The notes under the pieces: generated by a model
The model's input: the letters and a program-made list of their open reading frames with translations, nothing else
Told to the model about the DNA's origin: nothing
Databases searched by the model: none
Position numbers and translations under genes: made by a program
Assembly (NCBI RefSeq): GCF_001275675.1
Contig: NZ_LITM01000002.1
Coordinates: 441,257-505,256, forward strand
Length of the DNA: 64,000 bases
Source: Lysinibacillus sp. FJAT-14745
GTDB lineage: Bacteria; Bacillota; Bacilli; Bacillales_A; Planococcaceae
Reading direction: 5' to 3'
Shown: in pieces, positions 53,719 to 62,495 of the stretch
Layout: each line of letters opens with the position of its first letter
Position numbering within the stretch: position 1 is the first letter of the stretch

Positions 53719-53767
53719 TGAAAATCATTCTCATTAATATAATATAAAATTCCCATTAATTCGTCAA
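53719..53767 (-). promoter_or_regulatory. Promoter with Fur box
   Basis: On the minus strand: TTGACG (53767-53762), 17-base spacer, TATTAT (53744-53739), then TGAGAATGATTTTCA (53733-53719), matching the 7-1-7 Fur consensus TGATAATNATTATCA at 12 of 14 defined bases. The box sits over the expected transcription start. Confidence 0.75.
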
Positions 53768-53832
53768 GACATACTTTCATATTACCCATTTAACATGGTA
53801 AGATGTAGAAAAGTCGGAAAAAGGATGCGGTA

Positions 53833-54291
53833 ATGATGAGTAATTCGAAGTACTTTCAAACTATTTTAAACGGGACAATTCACGCTTTAAAATCGATCTT
53901 ACCTATGGATATAGAGGTGAAAACGCCTAGTATTATTTCTGAACCATTTCAACAACAACAAATGGGTGTGTTAATTGGTTTAATAGGAGATTTAAAGGGC
54001 CGTGTAATCATTGATTCCACTCCTGAAATATTCAGTGGCATCGGTAGTACGATGTTTGGTATGCCTCTTGAAGGAGAAATGTTGGAATCCTTTACAGGGG
54101 AATTTGGAAATATGATTGCAGGAAATTTATGTACTACCGTAGGACAAGAAAGCTTAGAAATTGATATCACACCGCCAACAGTGATGGTTGGCACTACAAA
54201 GTTATATGGCTTTGATAAGGCATTTGTACTCCCTGTTACAATTCCAAGCGTTGGTCCACTGACAGTCCTTTTAACGATTGAGGAAGAATAG
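53833..54291 (+). CDS. cheX: CheX-like chemotaxis phosphatase
   Basis: A 152-residue CheC/CheX/FliY-type phosphatase that removes phosphate from CheY. A single motif ESFTGEFGNMIAGNLC (about 84-99) with the Glu and Asn catalytic residues fits CheX; CheC usually has two such helices. AAGGATG precedes the ATG; a second ATG follows immediately. Single gene, away from other motility genes. No C-terminal extension. Confidence 0.85.
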   Translation: MMSNSKYFQTILNGTIHALKSILPMDIEVKTPSIISEPFQQQQMGVLIGLIGDLKGRVIIDSTPEIFSGIGSTMFGMPLEGEMLESFTGEFGNMIAGNLCTTVGQESLEIDITPPTVMVGTTKLYGFDKAFVLPVTIPSVGPLTVLLTIEEE

Positions 54292-54479
54292 TGTTCTAGA
54301 ATATCAGACTGTTCCAAATGATATATCCTATGCCGAAACATCAAACATTTATGATTACACTTTATCATTCTCTTTCCTTAACGGAGGATGCCCCATAAGG
54401 CTCAAGTCTAAATTTCAATAGTAAAATTTCTTGAAAAATAAGAGATTTTAATAAAAATTACTCCAATTTTAACCTAAAA

Positions 54480-54516
54480 GTGGCCATCTCAATGACTTTT
54501 GAGATGGCTATTTTTT
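54480..54516 (+). terminator. Terminator after cheX
   Basis: GGCCATCTCA / TGAGATGGCT, then six T. It lies 190 bases after cheX, so some untranslated RNA intervenes. Confidence 0.8.
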
Positions 54517-54564
54517 ATCCCCTCCTCAATTTTTCACATTTTTTTCACATAATTCGCCAAGATG

Positions 54565-54605
54565 TGTGATTTTTTTCACATCAAAAAGAAATTTATTTAT
54601 ATATC
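54565..54605 (+). promoter_or_regulatory. CRP/FNR-type box and promoter of ba3 operon
   Basis: TGTGA-TTTTTT-TCACA (54565-54580) is a perfect CRP/FNR-family palindrome. A TATATC -10 at 54600-54605 would place the box centre about 40 bases before the start, the class II activator position. Confidence 0.65.
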
Positions 54606-54648
54606 ATGGCAATAAGAAAGACACAATTAAAGCGTAGGAGGAGCAAAA

Positions 54649-54771
54649 ATGGCAAATAAAAAAAAGTCAGATGAAAATTTAAAAGGTTCACTCTATGCAG
54701 TATTTGGAGTAGGAATCATCATTATCTTGCTTTGGGCGTACTGCTTCGATTTGTTCATCAATCGTTTTTAA
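54649..54771 (+). CDS. Cytochrome c oxidase subunit IIa, ba3 type
   Basis: A 40-residue single-helix protein: polar start MANKKKSDENLKGSL, then YAVFGVGIIIILLWAYCFDLF. This matches the small IIa subunit of ba3 oxidases, which replaces the second helix missing from subunit II. AGGAGG lies six bases before the ATG. It is first in the oxidase operon. Its stop codon TAA coincides with the TTAACTTCTTTCAGC start of a composite repeat that now separates it from subunit II by 210 bases. Confidence 0.85.
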   Translation: MANKKKSDENLKGSLYAVFGVGIIIILLWAYCFDLFINRF

Positions 54772-54955
54772 CTTCTTTCAGCAAATGTCCACCTCTATAG
54801 GTGGTAGCTGAATGCGGATTTAAGCTACTTTTCAGCGAGTATCCAAACGCCCGCTGAAAGAAGTTAAGCCTCCGGCGGATGTCACGGAATCGGAAAGGAG
54901 TTCTTTGTGCACGTACAAAGCCGATTCCAGATGCAATTATGCCGAGGCATAATTG
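54769..54955. repeat. Composite repeat inside the ba3 operon
   Basis: Reverse order relative to 22318: module C arms (TTAACTTCTTTCAGC ... GCTGAAAGAAGTTAA, with an ACCTCTATAGGTGG hairpin between), module B (GGATGTCACGGAATCGG..GCCGATTCC) and module A (CAATTATGCC..GGCATAATTG, 54934-54955). Confidence 0.88.
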
Positions 54956-54981
54956 ATTCTACTAAGAAAGGACAGAGACAT

Positions 54982-55473
54982 ATGCACTTACATAAGTATG
55001 AAAAATATTGGCTTGTGTTTGGGGTTGCTACTTTAGTAGCATTCCTTATCATTCTAGGCATCGGTGCATTCCATCAAGGCTCACATCCGAACAATGGTAA
55101 AAAAACACTAGATTATGAGAAAGTAACAGAGTTTGCCCCCTTCGATAATCCTGGTGTTCATAAAGTAGAAGGTAAGGATTGGGATTATGAAGTGGTTGTT
55201 TTAGCATCAGCATTTAATTACAATCCTCCAGAAATTGAAGTTCCACTTGGAGCTAAGGTGAAATTTATCGCAACTAGTGCAGATGTAATGCACGGTTTTG
55301 AAGTTGCAGGTACAAATATTAATATGATGCTTGAACCAGGTTACGTTTCTGAATATGTAACTACAGTAAATAAAGAAGGAGAGTTTTTAATCGTATGTAA
55401 TGAATACTGTGGTACAGGACATACGATGATGCACTCTAAGCTAAAGGTGGTGAAGCCAAATGAGTCTCAATAA
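54982..55473 (+). CDS. Cytochrome c oxidase subunit II, ba3 type
   Basis: A 163-residue subunit: one membrane helix (about 9-30), then a cupredoxin domain with the dinuclear copper A site H104, C139, E141, C143, H147 and M150 (CNEYCGTGHTMM). It accepts electrons from cytochrome c. Having only one helix, it needs the IIa peptide. AAAGGACAG precedes this ATG; the open frame upstream is repeat sequence. Its end overlaps subunit I by 14 bases. Confidence 0.92.
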   Translation: MHLHKYEKYWLVFGVATLVAFLIILGIGAFHQGSHPNNGKKTLDYEKVTEFAPFDNPGVHKVEGKDWDYEVVVLASAFNYNPPEIEVPLGAKVKFIATSADVMHGFEVAGTNINMMLEPGYVSEYVTTVNKEGEFLIVCNEYCGTGHTMMHSKLKVVKPNESQ

Positions 55474-57121
55474 TAATTTGACAAAAGTGGATCGTCGTGA
55501 TGCGAAGCTAGCAATGGCCCATATTTACGTGGCATTCATCGCATTGTTATTAGGGGGTCTTGCAGGTTTATTACAAGTTTTCGTTCGTTCTGGACAATTT
55601 ACATTACCAGCAGGCATTGGTTACTATCAAGTTTTAACCGTACATGGTGTTTTACTCGGTCTTATTTTAACAACTTTCTTTATTTTTGGTTTCCAAATTG
55701 CCAGCGTTAGCCGTACGTCAGGGACTTTTTCAGATGGTCAACGTCGTCTAGGCTGGATTGGCTTCTGGTTAATGACTATCGGTACAGCAGCAGCTGCAAC
55801 AATGGTTCTACTTAATGAAGCATCTGTTTTATATACGTTCTATGCCCCATTGAAAGCTCACTGGATATTCTATTTCGGCCTTACTTTAGTCGTTGTTGGT
55901 TCTTGGGTTGGCGGCGCAGGTCAAGTTTTACGATATGCACAGTGGCGTAAAGAAAACAAAGGTAGCGGACAACGAAGCCCATTACTGTCATTTATGGTTG
56001 TTGTCAACAATTTAATGTGGTTCGTAGCAACTCTAGGTGTAGCTGCTTCTGTTCTATTCCAGCTACTTCCATGGTCCTTAGGCTTTATCGAACGTGTCGA
56101 TGTAGCACTATCCCGTACATTATTCTGGTATTTCGGTCATGCTCTAGTGTACTTCTGGTTATTACCAGCATACATGATTTGGTATGTTATTATTCCGAAG
56201 GTTATTGGTGGAAAAATTTTCTCTGATTCTTTAGCAAGACTGTCATTTATGCTGTTCTTAATTTTTTCTGTACCAGTTGGGATCCATCACCAATTAACAG
56301 AGCCAGGTATTGATGGCACATGGAAATTCATACAAGTTGTTTTAACATTTGCCGTAATCGTACCATCCTTAATGACTGCCTTCTCGATGTTTGCAATGTT
56401 TGAATTACGTGGTCGTGAATTAGGTGGCAAAGGGCTTTACGGCTGGTTTAAAAAATTACCATGGAAAGATGCTCGTTTCTTCGTGCCATTTATCGGTATG
56501 GTAGCATTTATTCCTGGTGGCGCAGGCGGTATCATCAATGCTTCTTACCAAATGAACCAATTAATCCACAATACTATTTGGGTTACAGGGCATTTCCATT
56601 TAACGATTGCAACAACAGCCGTATTAACTTATTTCGGTGCGGCATTTTGGTTAATACCATATTTAACAGGTCGTACACTGACAAAATCTTTAAACAATCT
56701 TGGTAATTTTGCCGCTATTTTATGGGCTACTGGTATGACGATTATGTCTTCCGCTATGCATATCGCTGGTCTGATCGGCGCACCTCGTCGATCCGATTAT
56801 TCTGAGTATGGCGGTGCTCAACAAGCTTATGATTGGATTCCTTATCAAATCGCTCAAGCTGTTGGTGGCACAATCCTGTTCATCGCTATCTTACTGATAC
56901 TTTATATTGTGGTGAAATTAGCATGGTTTGCTCCAAAAGGCGAAGAGGAATTCCCAGTGGGTGAAGTACATGAAAACGGTGGTACTACTCCAGCTATCTT
57001 AGAGAACTTCAAAGTATGGCTTGTTATTTTAGTAGCATTAATTTTATTTGCTTATACTATTCCAATTATCGATATTATTTCTAATTCTCCTCCTGGCTCT
57101 AAAGGCTTTAAGCTTTGGTAA
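55460..57121 (+). CDS. Cytochrome c oxidase subunit I, ba3 type
   Basis: A 553-residue haem-copper oxidase core with about 13 helices. The haem ligand His is in YYQVLTVHGVLLGL. The copper B region includes FWYFGHALVYFWLLPAYMIWY, and HHQLTEPGI supplies the following His pair. TGHFHLTIATTAVLTYFGA near 370-390 has the haem ligands. It reduces oxygen to water and pumps protons; ba3 forms have high oxygen affinity. The start overlaps subunit II. A strong terminator follows. Confidence 0.93.
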   Translation: MSLNNNLTKVDRRDAKLAMAHIYVAFIALLLGGLAGLLQVFVRSGQFTLPAGIGYYQVLTVHGVLLGLILTTFFIFGFQIASVSRTSGTFSDGQRRLGWIGFWLMTIGTAAAATMVLLNEASVLYTFYAPLKAHWIFYFGLTLVVVGSWVGGAGQVLRYAQWRKENKGSGQRSPLLSFMVVVNNLMWFVATLGVAASVLFQLLPWSLGFIERVDVALSRTLFWYFGHALVYFWLLPAYMIWYVIIPKVIGGKIFSDSLARLSFMLFLIFSVPVGIHHQLTEPGIDGTWKFIQVVLTFAVIVPSLMTAFSMFAMFELRGRELGGKGLYGWFKKLPWKDARFFVPFIGMVAFIPGGAGGIINASYQMNQLIHNTIWVTGHFHLTIATTAVLTYFGAAFWLIPYLTGRTLTKSLNNLGNFAAILWATGMTIMSSAMHIAGLIGAPRRSDYSEYGGAQQAYDWIPYQIAQAVGGTILFIAILLILYIVVKLAWFAPKGEEEFPVGEVHENGGTTPAILENFKVWLVILVALILFAYTIPIIDIISNSPPGSKGFKLW

Positions 57122-57139
57122 CAATTTTTGCATCATCAT

Positions 57140-57176
57140 AAAAAAGCGATTTCTCTAGCTGAGAAATCGCTTTTTC
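57140..57176. terminator. Bidirectional terminator
   Basis: AAAAAGCGATTTCTC / GAGAAATCGCTTTTT between convergent genes. Confidence 0.93.
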
Positions 57177-57178
57177 CT

Positions 57179-58675
57179 TTAGAGCTGATACAGCTTCGTA
57201 TACTTTTCTTGTAAATAGTTTGCTAAATATTTGGCGTTTAGGCCTTCCCCTGTCGCTTTCTGTAGCAATTCAAATGGCTTTTTCAGCGCACCGTATTGAT
57301 GAACTTTGTCCGTTAACCACTCTCGAATTGGAAGAAGCTCACCTTTTTCTAACAACTCATCAAAGTTTGGAATATCTTTATCCATTGCATGCTTCCATTG
57401 TGCAGCGTAAATCATTCCTAGAGCATAGGATGGGAAATAGCCAAACATGCCCCCTGACCAGTGCATATCTTGTAGTACCCCTTTTGCATCTGTTTCAGGA
57501 CGAATGCCTAAATATTCCTCGTATTTATCATTCCATACTTGTGGAAGATCCTTTGCTTGAAGATCGCCATTGAAAAGGTCACGTTCAATTTCATAGCGAA
57601 TCATAATATGTAATGGGTATGTTAACTCATCTGCTTCAATGCGAATAAACGATGGCTCCACCATATTAATAGCTCGCAGGAAATCAGCTAATGCTACATC
57701 TCCAAATTGCTCAGGTGAATACTTTTGAAGTCGCTCGTAGTTATGCTCCCAGAACTTTTCGTTTCTACCAACAAAATTTTCATAAAATAAAGATTGGGAT
57801 TCGTGTATACCCATGGAAGTACCTGTTGCTAACGGTAAACCATCAAGCTTCGCATCGATATTTTGTTCATACATGGCATGTCCACACTCATGGATTGTTC
57901 CGAAAATTGCTGAGCGGAAATCATTTTCATCATATTTCGTTGTAATACGATTATCTCCATGATTTAAGCCAATCATAAATGGATGTACACTTTCGTCTAA
58001 GCGACCTGCATCAAAATCATAGCCAAGTTGTGCTAACATTTCTAATGATAATGCTCGCTGTGACTCACGAGGGAAATGCTTAAATAATATGCTTGTATCT
58101 GGTTTATTTGGTGAAGCTGCGATTTTTTGCACAAGAGAAACGATTGTTTCACGTAATTCACCAAAAACTTGATCTAATACATCAGTCGTCATATCCGGTT
58201 CATATAAATCTAGTAATGTATTGTACGGAGAACCGTTTTTAATACCCCAATATTGAATGAATTTCTTCTGCCAGCTTATAATTTCCTCTAAAAAAGGTAA
58301 GAACAAAGCAAAATTATTCGTTGCCTTTGCTTCTTCCCATGCTGTTTCCGCTTTAGATTGTAGAATGACGAATTCCTTATATTCATTAGCCGGAATTTTT
58401 TTATTTTGATCATACTCTTTACGTACTTCCTCTACTAAACGAAGCGTGACATAATCGAGATCTGACTTTTGTCCCTCTAGATCCGTTAGTAATTGCCCTA
58501 ACTCTTCACTAGTCTGCATGTCAAATAGGGAAGCAGATAATGTTCCAACTACCTCTGAACGTTGAGCTAACCCTTTCTTAGGTGCCCCCGTACGCATATC
58601 CCAATAAATCACACTTAATGCTTCTCCGTAGTGTTGCATTTTTTTCACATAGTCTGTAAATTGTTGTACAGTCAT
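57179..58675 (-). CDS. M32 family carboxypeptidase
   Basis: A 498-residue metal carboxypeptidase of the Taq/Pfu type. HExxH is H262-E263-C-G-H266; the substrate motifs HPFMIGLNHGDNRITT (231-246) and GIHESQSLFYEN also match. Nearly all helical and cytosolic. AAAGGAGG precedes the ATG. Its stop is two bases from a shared terminator. Same family as B. subtilis YpwA. Confidence 0.93.
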   Translation of the reverse strand: MTVQQFTDYVKKMQHYGEALSVIYWDMRTGAPKKGLAQRSEVVGTLSASLFDMQTSEELGQLLTDLEGQKSDLDYVTLRLVEEVRKEYDQNKKIPANEYKEFVILQSKAETAWEEAKATNNFALFLPFLEEIISWQKKFIQYWGIKNGSPYNTLLDLYEPDMTTDVLDQVFGELRETIVSLVQKIAASPNKPDTSILFKHFPRESQRALSLEMLAQLGYDFDAGRLDESVHPFMIGLNHGDNRITTKYDENDFRSAIFGTIHECGHAMYEQNIDAKLDGLPLATGTSMGIHESQSLFYENFVGRNEKFWEHNYERLQKYSPEQFGDVALADFLRAINMVEPSFIRIEADELTYPLHIMIRYEIERDLFNGDLQAKDLPQVWNDKYEEYLGIRPETDAKGVLQDMHWSGGMFGYFPSYALGMIYAAQWKHAMDKDIPNFDELLEKGELLPIREWLTDKVHQYGALKKPFELLQKATGEGLNAKYLANYLQEKYTKLYQL

Positions 58676-58811
58676 ACTTCATCCTCCTTTTCACGCTACT
58701 AGTTTATCATATTTTCGAAAATTTTGTATATTGTGGACTTTATAGTATTTTTTATAGTAATAGTAGTTGTTCACAATTTTTTAATTTGTTACACCTTTAA
58801 CCTTAGTTTAT

Positions 58812-59483
58812 CTACAAAACTATTCTATTGCGAATAGCATATACAACAGCTTGCGTTCGATCCTCTGCACCAATTTTCTGTAAAATACGGTGAACATGCG
58901 TCTTAACTGTACTCTCACTAATGTGAAGCACTTTGGAAATTTCTTCATTTTTTAATCCGAACGCCATTTGTTGGAGAACTTCAAGCTCACGTTCGGTGAA
59001 CATCTCAAACATCTCTATTTTTGCTTTATTCGTTTCAACATCCTCATTCGCCGATTTAATCGCTTTGGCCATAACCTTTGCAGCTATAGAAGTACGAAAA
59101 ATTGCTTCTCCACGGTATGCGGCTCTTATTGCATCAATAAGTTCATCTGGGGTTGCGTCTTTCAGTAAATATCCTACTGCACCTGAACGAATACCATCAT
59201 AAACATATTCTTCTAAATCAAACGTTGTAAGTATAACCACTTTTATATCCGAAAATGCTGTTAAAATCTCACGAGTTGCTTCAATACCACTCTTTTCTGG
59301 CATTTGAACGTCCATTAATACAACATGAGGAACAGTACTCTTTACTAGATTTACAGCTTCATGCCCATTTGCTGCTTCACCTACAACCTCCATATCTTCT
59401 TGAGCTTTTATTATGTAGCTCAATCCATGCCGTATTAACATTTGATCATCCACAATCGCTACACGAATTAGATTATTCTTCAT
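58812..59483 (-). CDS. NarL/LuxR family response regulator
   Basis: A 223-residue two-component regulator. Receiver acidic pair D12-D13, phosphorylation site D58 (LMDVQMP), and the KDATPDE lysine near 108; C-terminal LuxR helix-turn-helix LTERELEVLQQMAFGLKNEEISKVLHISESTVKTH in pieces around 157-192. It is last in a three-gene operon after its kinase, separated by a module A-like hairpin. AAGGTGAAG precedes the ATG. Signal unknown; DesR/LiaR-type size. Confidence 0.92.
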   Translation of the reverse strand: MKNNLIRVAIVDDQMLIRHGLSYIIKAQEDMEVVGEAANGHEAVNLVKSTVPHVVLMDVQMPEKSGIEATREILTAFSDIKVVILTTFDLEEYVYDGIRSGAVGYLLKDATPDELIDAIRAAYRGEAIFRTSIAAKVMAKAIKSANEDVETNKAKIEMFEMFTERELEVLQQMAFGLKNEEISKVLHISESTVKTHVHRILQKIGAEDRTQAVVYAIRNRIVL

Positions 59484-59521
59484 ATTGCTTCACCTTTCAA
59501 ATACCGCTATTTAACATTTGC

Positions 59522-59540
59522 CTTATGCCGGGGCATAATT
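59522..59540. repeat. Module A-like hairpin at kinase gene end
   Basis: TTATGCC-GG-GGCATAATTAAT: the hairpin of composite module A alone, containing the kinase stop codon. Confidence 0.6.
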
Positions 59541-60731
59541 AATTGGTACTTTTACTATTAAAGCTAATCCATGAGGAGCACGTGATTGGATTAGACAAGA
59601 TCCACCTGCTTTTTCACATCGTTCCTTTATCCCTGACAATCCAAATCCATATATGAGTTTTGTTTGTTCTGTAAAATTCCCATTATCCTCTATGCTCATT
59701 ATGACATTTGCTTCATTATTATAAATTGTTACTTTAACGTTCGATGCCTCAGCATGGCGGATAACATTCGTCAATGCCTCTTGCAAAATTCGATACAGCA
59801 GCTCAAAAGTCTCCAGTTTCCATTCTGTAATTTCATCAGTCATCTTGAATTTAATATTTAACCCACTATGCTCTTGAACTTGTTTGATGAGACTTTGCAA
59901 AGCAATCAAACCTATCCCTTCATCGTCTATCGCCATTTGATGTACAACTGACCGTACTTCCGTTAAACACCCACGCGTTATTTCTAAAATCGTTTGTAAC
60001 GTATTATCAACTTCTGAGGAATCTTCCTTCATTATATAAGGGAACGCTTGTAATTGAACAATGATGGAGGTAAGCCCATGTCCAATACTATCATGAATAT
60101 CTCTAGCAATTCTGGTTCTTTCTTCAAGCACTGCATAGCGTAAAGATTGGACTGTAGAATCTTCTAGCTCCTTATGTGCTTGTTGAAGTTCTTTATGTGC
60201 GGATTCTAACTGGGTATGAATTTCTTGTAATTCTTGAAAGTGATGAGCACGTAATTCATTTGCTTCGCGTCTAATGCGAGCACTCCAAAAAATTGCAAAC
60301 ATTCCTGCATATATAATAAAAAATATAAATAGTTCATCAATCGTGCAATGTTCGAACTTGAGTAAAATTATCAGGTTTGTAGCAACCACTATAGCAGCAA
60401 AAATAAGGGATAATTTATCGGGTAGTCGCAATGTACCATATCCTATAAGAAAAAACATGAAGGTAATTGCTGCCTGCTCCTGTCCAAATCCTACCCAGAA
60501 ATAAGCTATTAAAATCAGTACCGAGAGTCCCATAAAAATGCGTGTTTTACTACTCACTGTATTCGGTAACCATAGAAGAACCGAATACAGTGTGAAAATC
60601 ACTATGGCAAGTATTACGTTTGATACCGGAACCGTATTTATATTTGTTAATAAAAAAAATAATAGTAAGAAGTTAATAAAAACCCTTCGCAAGTGATTGT
60701 TAAAGAAACTTTTTAAATTCATATTTTTCAT
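59523..60731 (-). CDS. NarL-type sensor histidine kinase
   Basis: A 402-residue membrane kinase. Five hydrophobic helices within 18-150, a coiled coil at about 155-195, the HisKA_3 phosphoacceptor H213 in RIARDIHDSIGHG, then ATPase motifs ILQEALTNVIRHA and GFGLSGIKERCEKAGG. The start overlaps the CcdC-like gene by ATGA; an ATG three codons later has a better-placed TAGGATG. The last residues NYAPA and the stop are made by a module A-like hairpin. Partner of the response regulator downstream. Confidence 0.9.
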   Translation of the reverse strand: MKNMNLKSFFNNHLRRVFINFLLLFFLLTNINTVPVSNVILAIVIFTLYSVLLWLPNTVSSKTRIFMGLSVLILIAYFWVGFGQEQAAITFMFFLIGYGTLRLPDKLSLIFAAIVVATNLIILLKFEHCTIDELFIFFIIYAGMFAIFWSARIRREANELRAHHFQELQEIHTQLESAHKELQQAHKELEDSTVQSLRYAVLEERTRIARDIHDSIGHGLTSIIVQLQAFPYIMKEDSSEVDNTLQTILEITRGCLTEVRSVVHQMAIDDEGIGLIALQSLIKQVQEHSGLNIKFKMTDEITEWKLETFELLYRILQEALTNVIRHAEASNVKVTIYNNEANVIMSIEDNGNFTEQTKLIYGFGLSGIKERCEKAGGSCLIQSRAPHGLALIVKVPINYAPA

Positions 60732-61168
60732 CCTATAAGTTGTTTGTATCTCCTATAAATTATATACCGACGAGCACATACACTACCAAGCGGTATAAAC
60801 ATAAGAGCATTCGTTAATGCTATTATCGCATGCTCTTTTCCCCATTTTGCTGCAAGTAGACGTAAAAGAAGAATACCTAGAAATACAATAACTCCGGCGA
60901 CAGAACTTTGTGAAGTTACGATTCCTCTTTCATGATTAACACGAATTTTTTCTAGTTTTCCTCTCCATATTCCTATACCTATGCCAATTATTAAACAAAT
61001 GAAATACAAAATAAAGCTTATTGGCGTTATTTTATCTGAATTTAAAATAGAAGTACACGCTAACCAAATTAACAACATTGGTGTAATCCACATTCGAGTT
61101 GGTCTAATTTGTTTCTCCCTTACCATAAGAAGAATAATGACAATAAGGACACCTAAGTAGCTACCCAT
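60728..61168 (-). CDS. CcdC-like membrane protein
   Basis: A 146-residue protein with four hydrophobic helices and the CcdC/DUF1453 mark REKQIRPTRMWITPML at about 18-33. B. subtilis CcdC is encoded with the cytochrome c maturation gene ccdA, although it is not itself required; no ccdA is seen here. It starts the kinase/regulator operon, with GTGAGGG before the ATG and an ATGA overlap to the kinase. It may modulate the kinase. Confidence 0.82.
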   Translation of the reverse strand: MGSYLGVLIVIILLMVREKQIRPTRMWITPMLLIWLACTSILNSDKITPISFILYFICLIIGIGIGIWRGKLEKIRVNHERGIVTSQSSVAGVIVFLGILLLRLLAAKWGKEHAIIALTNALMFIPLGSVCARRYIIYRRYKQLIG

Positions 61169-61472
61169 TTCTTTCCCTCACTTTATTTTATAAATTCTTA
61201 ATGAAAGTATAATTTAAAAGAAAATAAAAATAGTCCATTTTTAGATTGATTTTTTGAACTACTATCCATCTGGAGATGTAGTTTCAAAGAAGCACCTGAA
61301 AAAAGGACTAAAATGTTCATTTCAATAAGATTGGTCCTATCCAGTTAAGGAATGTAATTGACTATAGCCGCCTTCCATTTCTGTTCGGATAGGATAAATT
61401 TACTTTTAAAGATCGGGTATAAGTAGTTGTTATTTGGATACCTCTTAGAATGTTTCTTTTACCACATAAAAA
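61169..61472. other. Intergenic stretch with inverted repeat
   Basis: No supported frame. TCCTATCC (61335-61342) and GGATAGGA (61387-61394) are inverse arms 44 bases apart, purpose unclear. Confidence 0.45.
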
Positions 61473-62471
61473 TTATAGTACCGCTGGGATTATATACTCT
61501 TTCATTAATGGCCATCGATCTCGTGGGTTCATCATGAAATCTGAAGTAATTGCTACAACCATATTCATTTTTGGAATACAACAAATAATATTGCCTCCAT
61601 CCCCAATTGCTGAATATGTAGAAAGTCCATCTTCTTGTCGTAGCCACCATAAATAACCGTAATTGTTATTGTTCAACTCTGTTGATTCACAGATCCAGCT
61701 CTCTGGAAGAACCTCGTTATTACCCCAGACGCCTTTGTTTAAATAGAGGTAGCCAAATCGTGCCATATCACGAGTAGTTAAAGTTAGCCCCCATCCCCCC
61801 GTCGAATTGCCCCTTGGATCCTGAACCCATCCTTTCACGTTTTTCCCGAATAAATCATCAAACCCATATGCATCCATTCGATAGTCAGGAATTTCTTTCA
61901 TGCCAAGCGGTGTAAATAAATGTTCATTGGCGAACGCTCGAGCACTTTTCCCTGTACTTCGAGTAATAATAGCTGATAATAAATGTGCTCCAGCTGTGGA
62001 GTATTTAAAAGCGCCAACTTCCCCTTTTTCACCCATTATATCTAACGTATACTTTACCCAGTCCTGTTGCTGACACAGTATATCTAAAGGTTCATGCCAG
62101 TCCTCAAAAGGATATGGTACCGTCATCGTAAGAAGATGACGTAAAGTAATGTCACGTTTTTTAGCATCTAGAATATATTCTGGGAAAAAATCCAACACCT
62201 TCTGTTCAACGCTTTTAATATATCCTTTATCGATAGCAATACCAATAAGTGCTGAGAGTACACTTTTGGTTACAGATGCTACATGATGACTATCATCAGG
62301 ACCTTTGCCATTAAAATATTTTTCATATGCTAGAAAACCATTTCTAACAATAACGATGCCATTTATATTGCTATACTCACTTATGATCGTCTGCTCTAGC
62401 TCCGAAAGCTTTTTACTGTCCATATTTACGTTATCCGATTCTACCGTTTGCCAATCTATTGTTCTTTGCAT
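61473..62471 (-). CDS. Serine hydrolase, beta-lactamase/class C type
   Basis: A 332-residue cytosolic serine hydrolase of the AmpC/EstB-like family. Nucleophile motif S66-V-T-K69 (HVASVTKSV); the YxN position reads YST (FKYSTAGAHL) rather than YSN; a GDGGN motif replaces the usual KTG/HxG. No signal peptide. AGGAGG precedes the ATG. It lies 24 bases after a MerR regulator in the same direction, so both are co-transcribed and likely induced together. Substrate unknown. Confidence 0.85.
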   Translation of the reverse strand: MQRTIDWQTVESDNVNMDSKKLSELEQTIISEYSNINGIVIVRNGFLAYEKYFNGKGPDDSHHVASVTKSVLSALIGIAIDKGYIKSVEQKVLDFFPEYILDAKKRDITLRHLLTMTVPYPFEDWHEPLDILCQQQDWVKYTLDIMGEKGEVGAFKYSTAGAHLLSAIITRSTGKSARAFANEHLFTPLGMKEIPDYRMDAYGFDDLFGKNVKGWVQDPRGNSTGGWGLTLTTRDMARFGYLYLNKGVWGNNEVLPESWICESTELNNNNYGYLWWLRQEDGLSTYSAIGDGGNIICCIPKMNMVVAITSDFMMNPRDRWPLMKEYIIPAVL

Positions 62472-62495
62472 AAGAACCTCCTATTGTTAGTTTTA

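Noticed and set aside
54907-54981. N-terminal extension of oxidase subunit II
   Set aside because: It is module A/B repeat sequence; AAAGGACAG precedes the inner ATG and the helix starts there.
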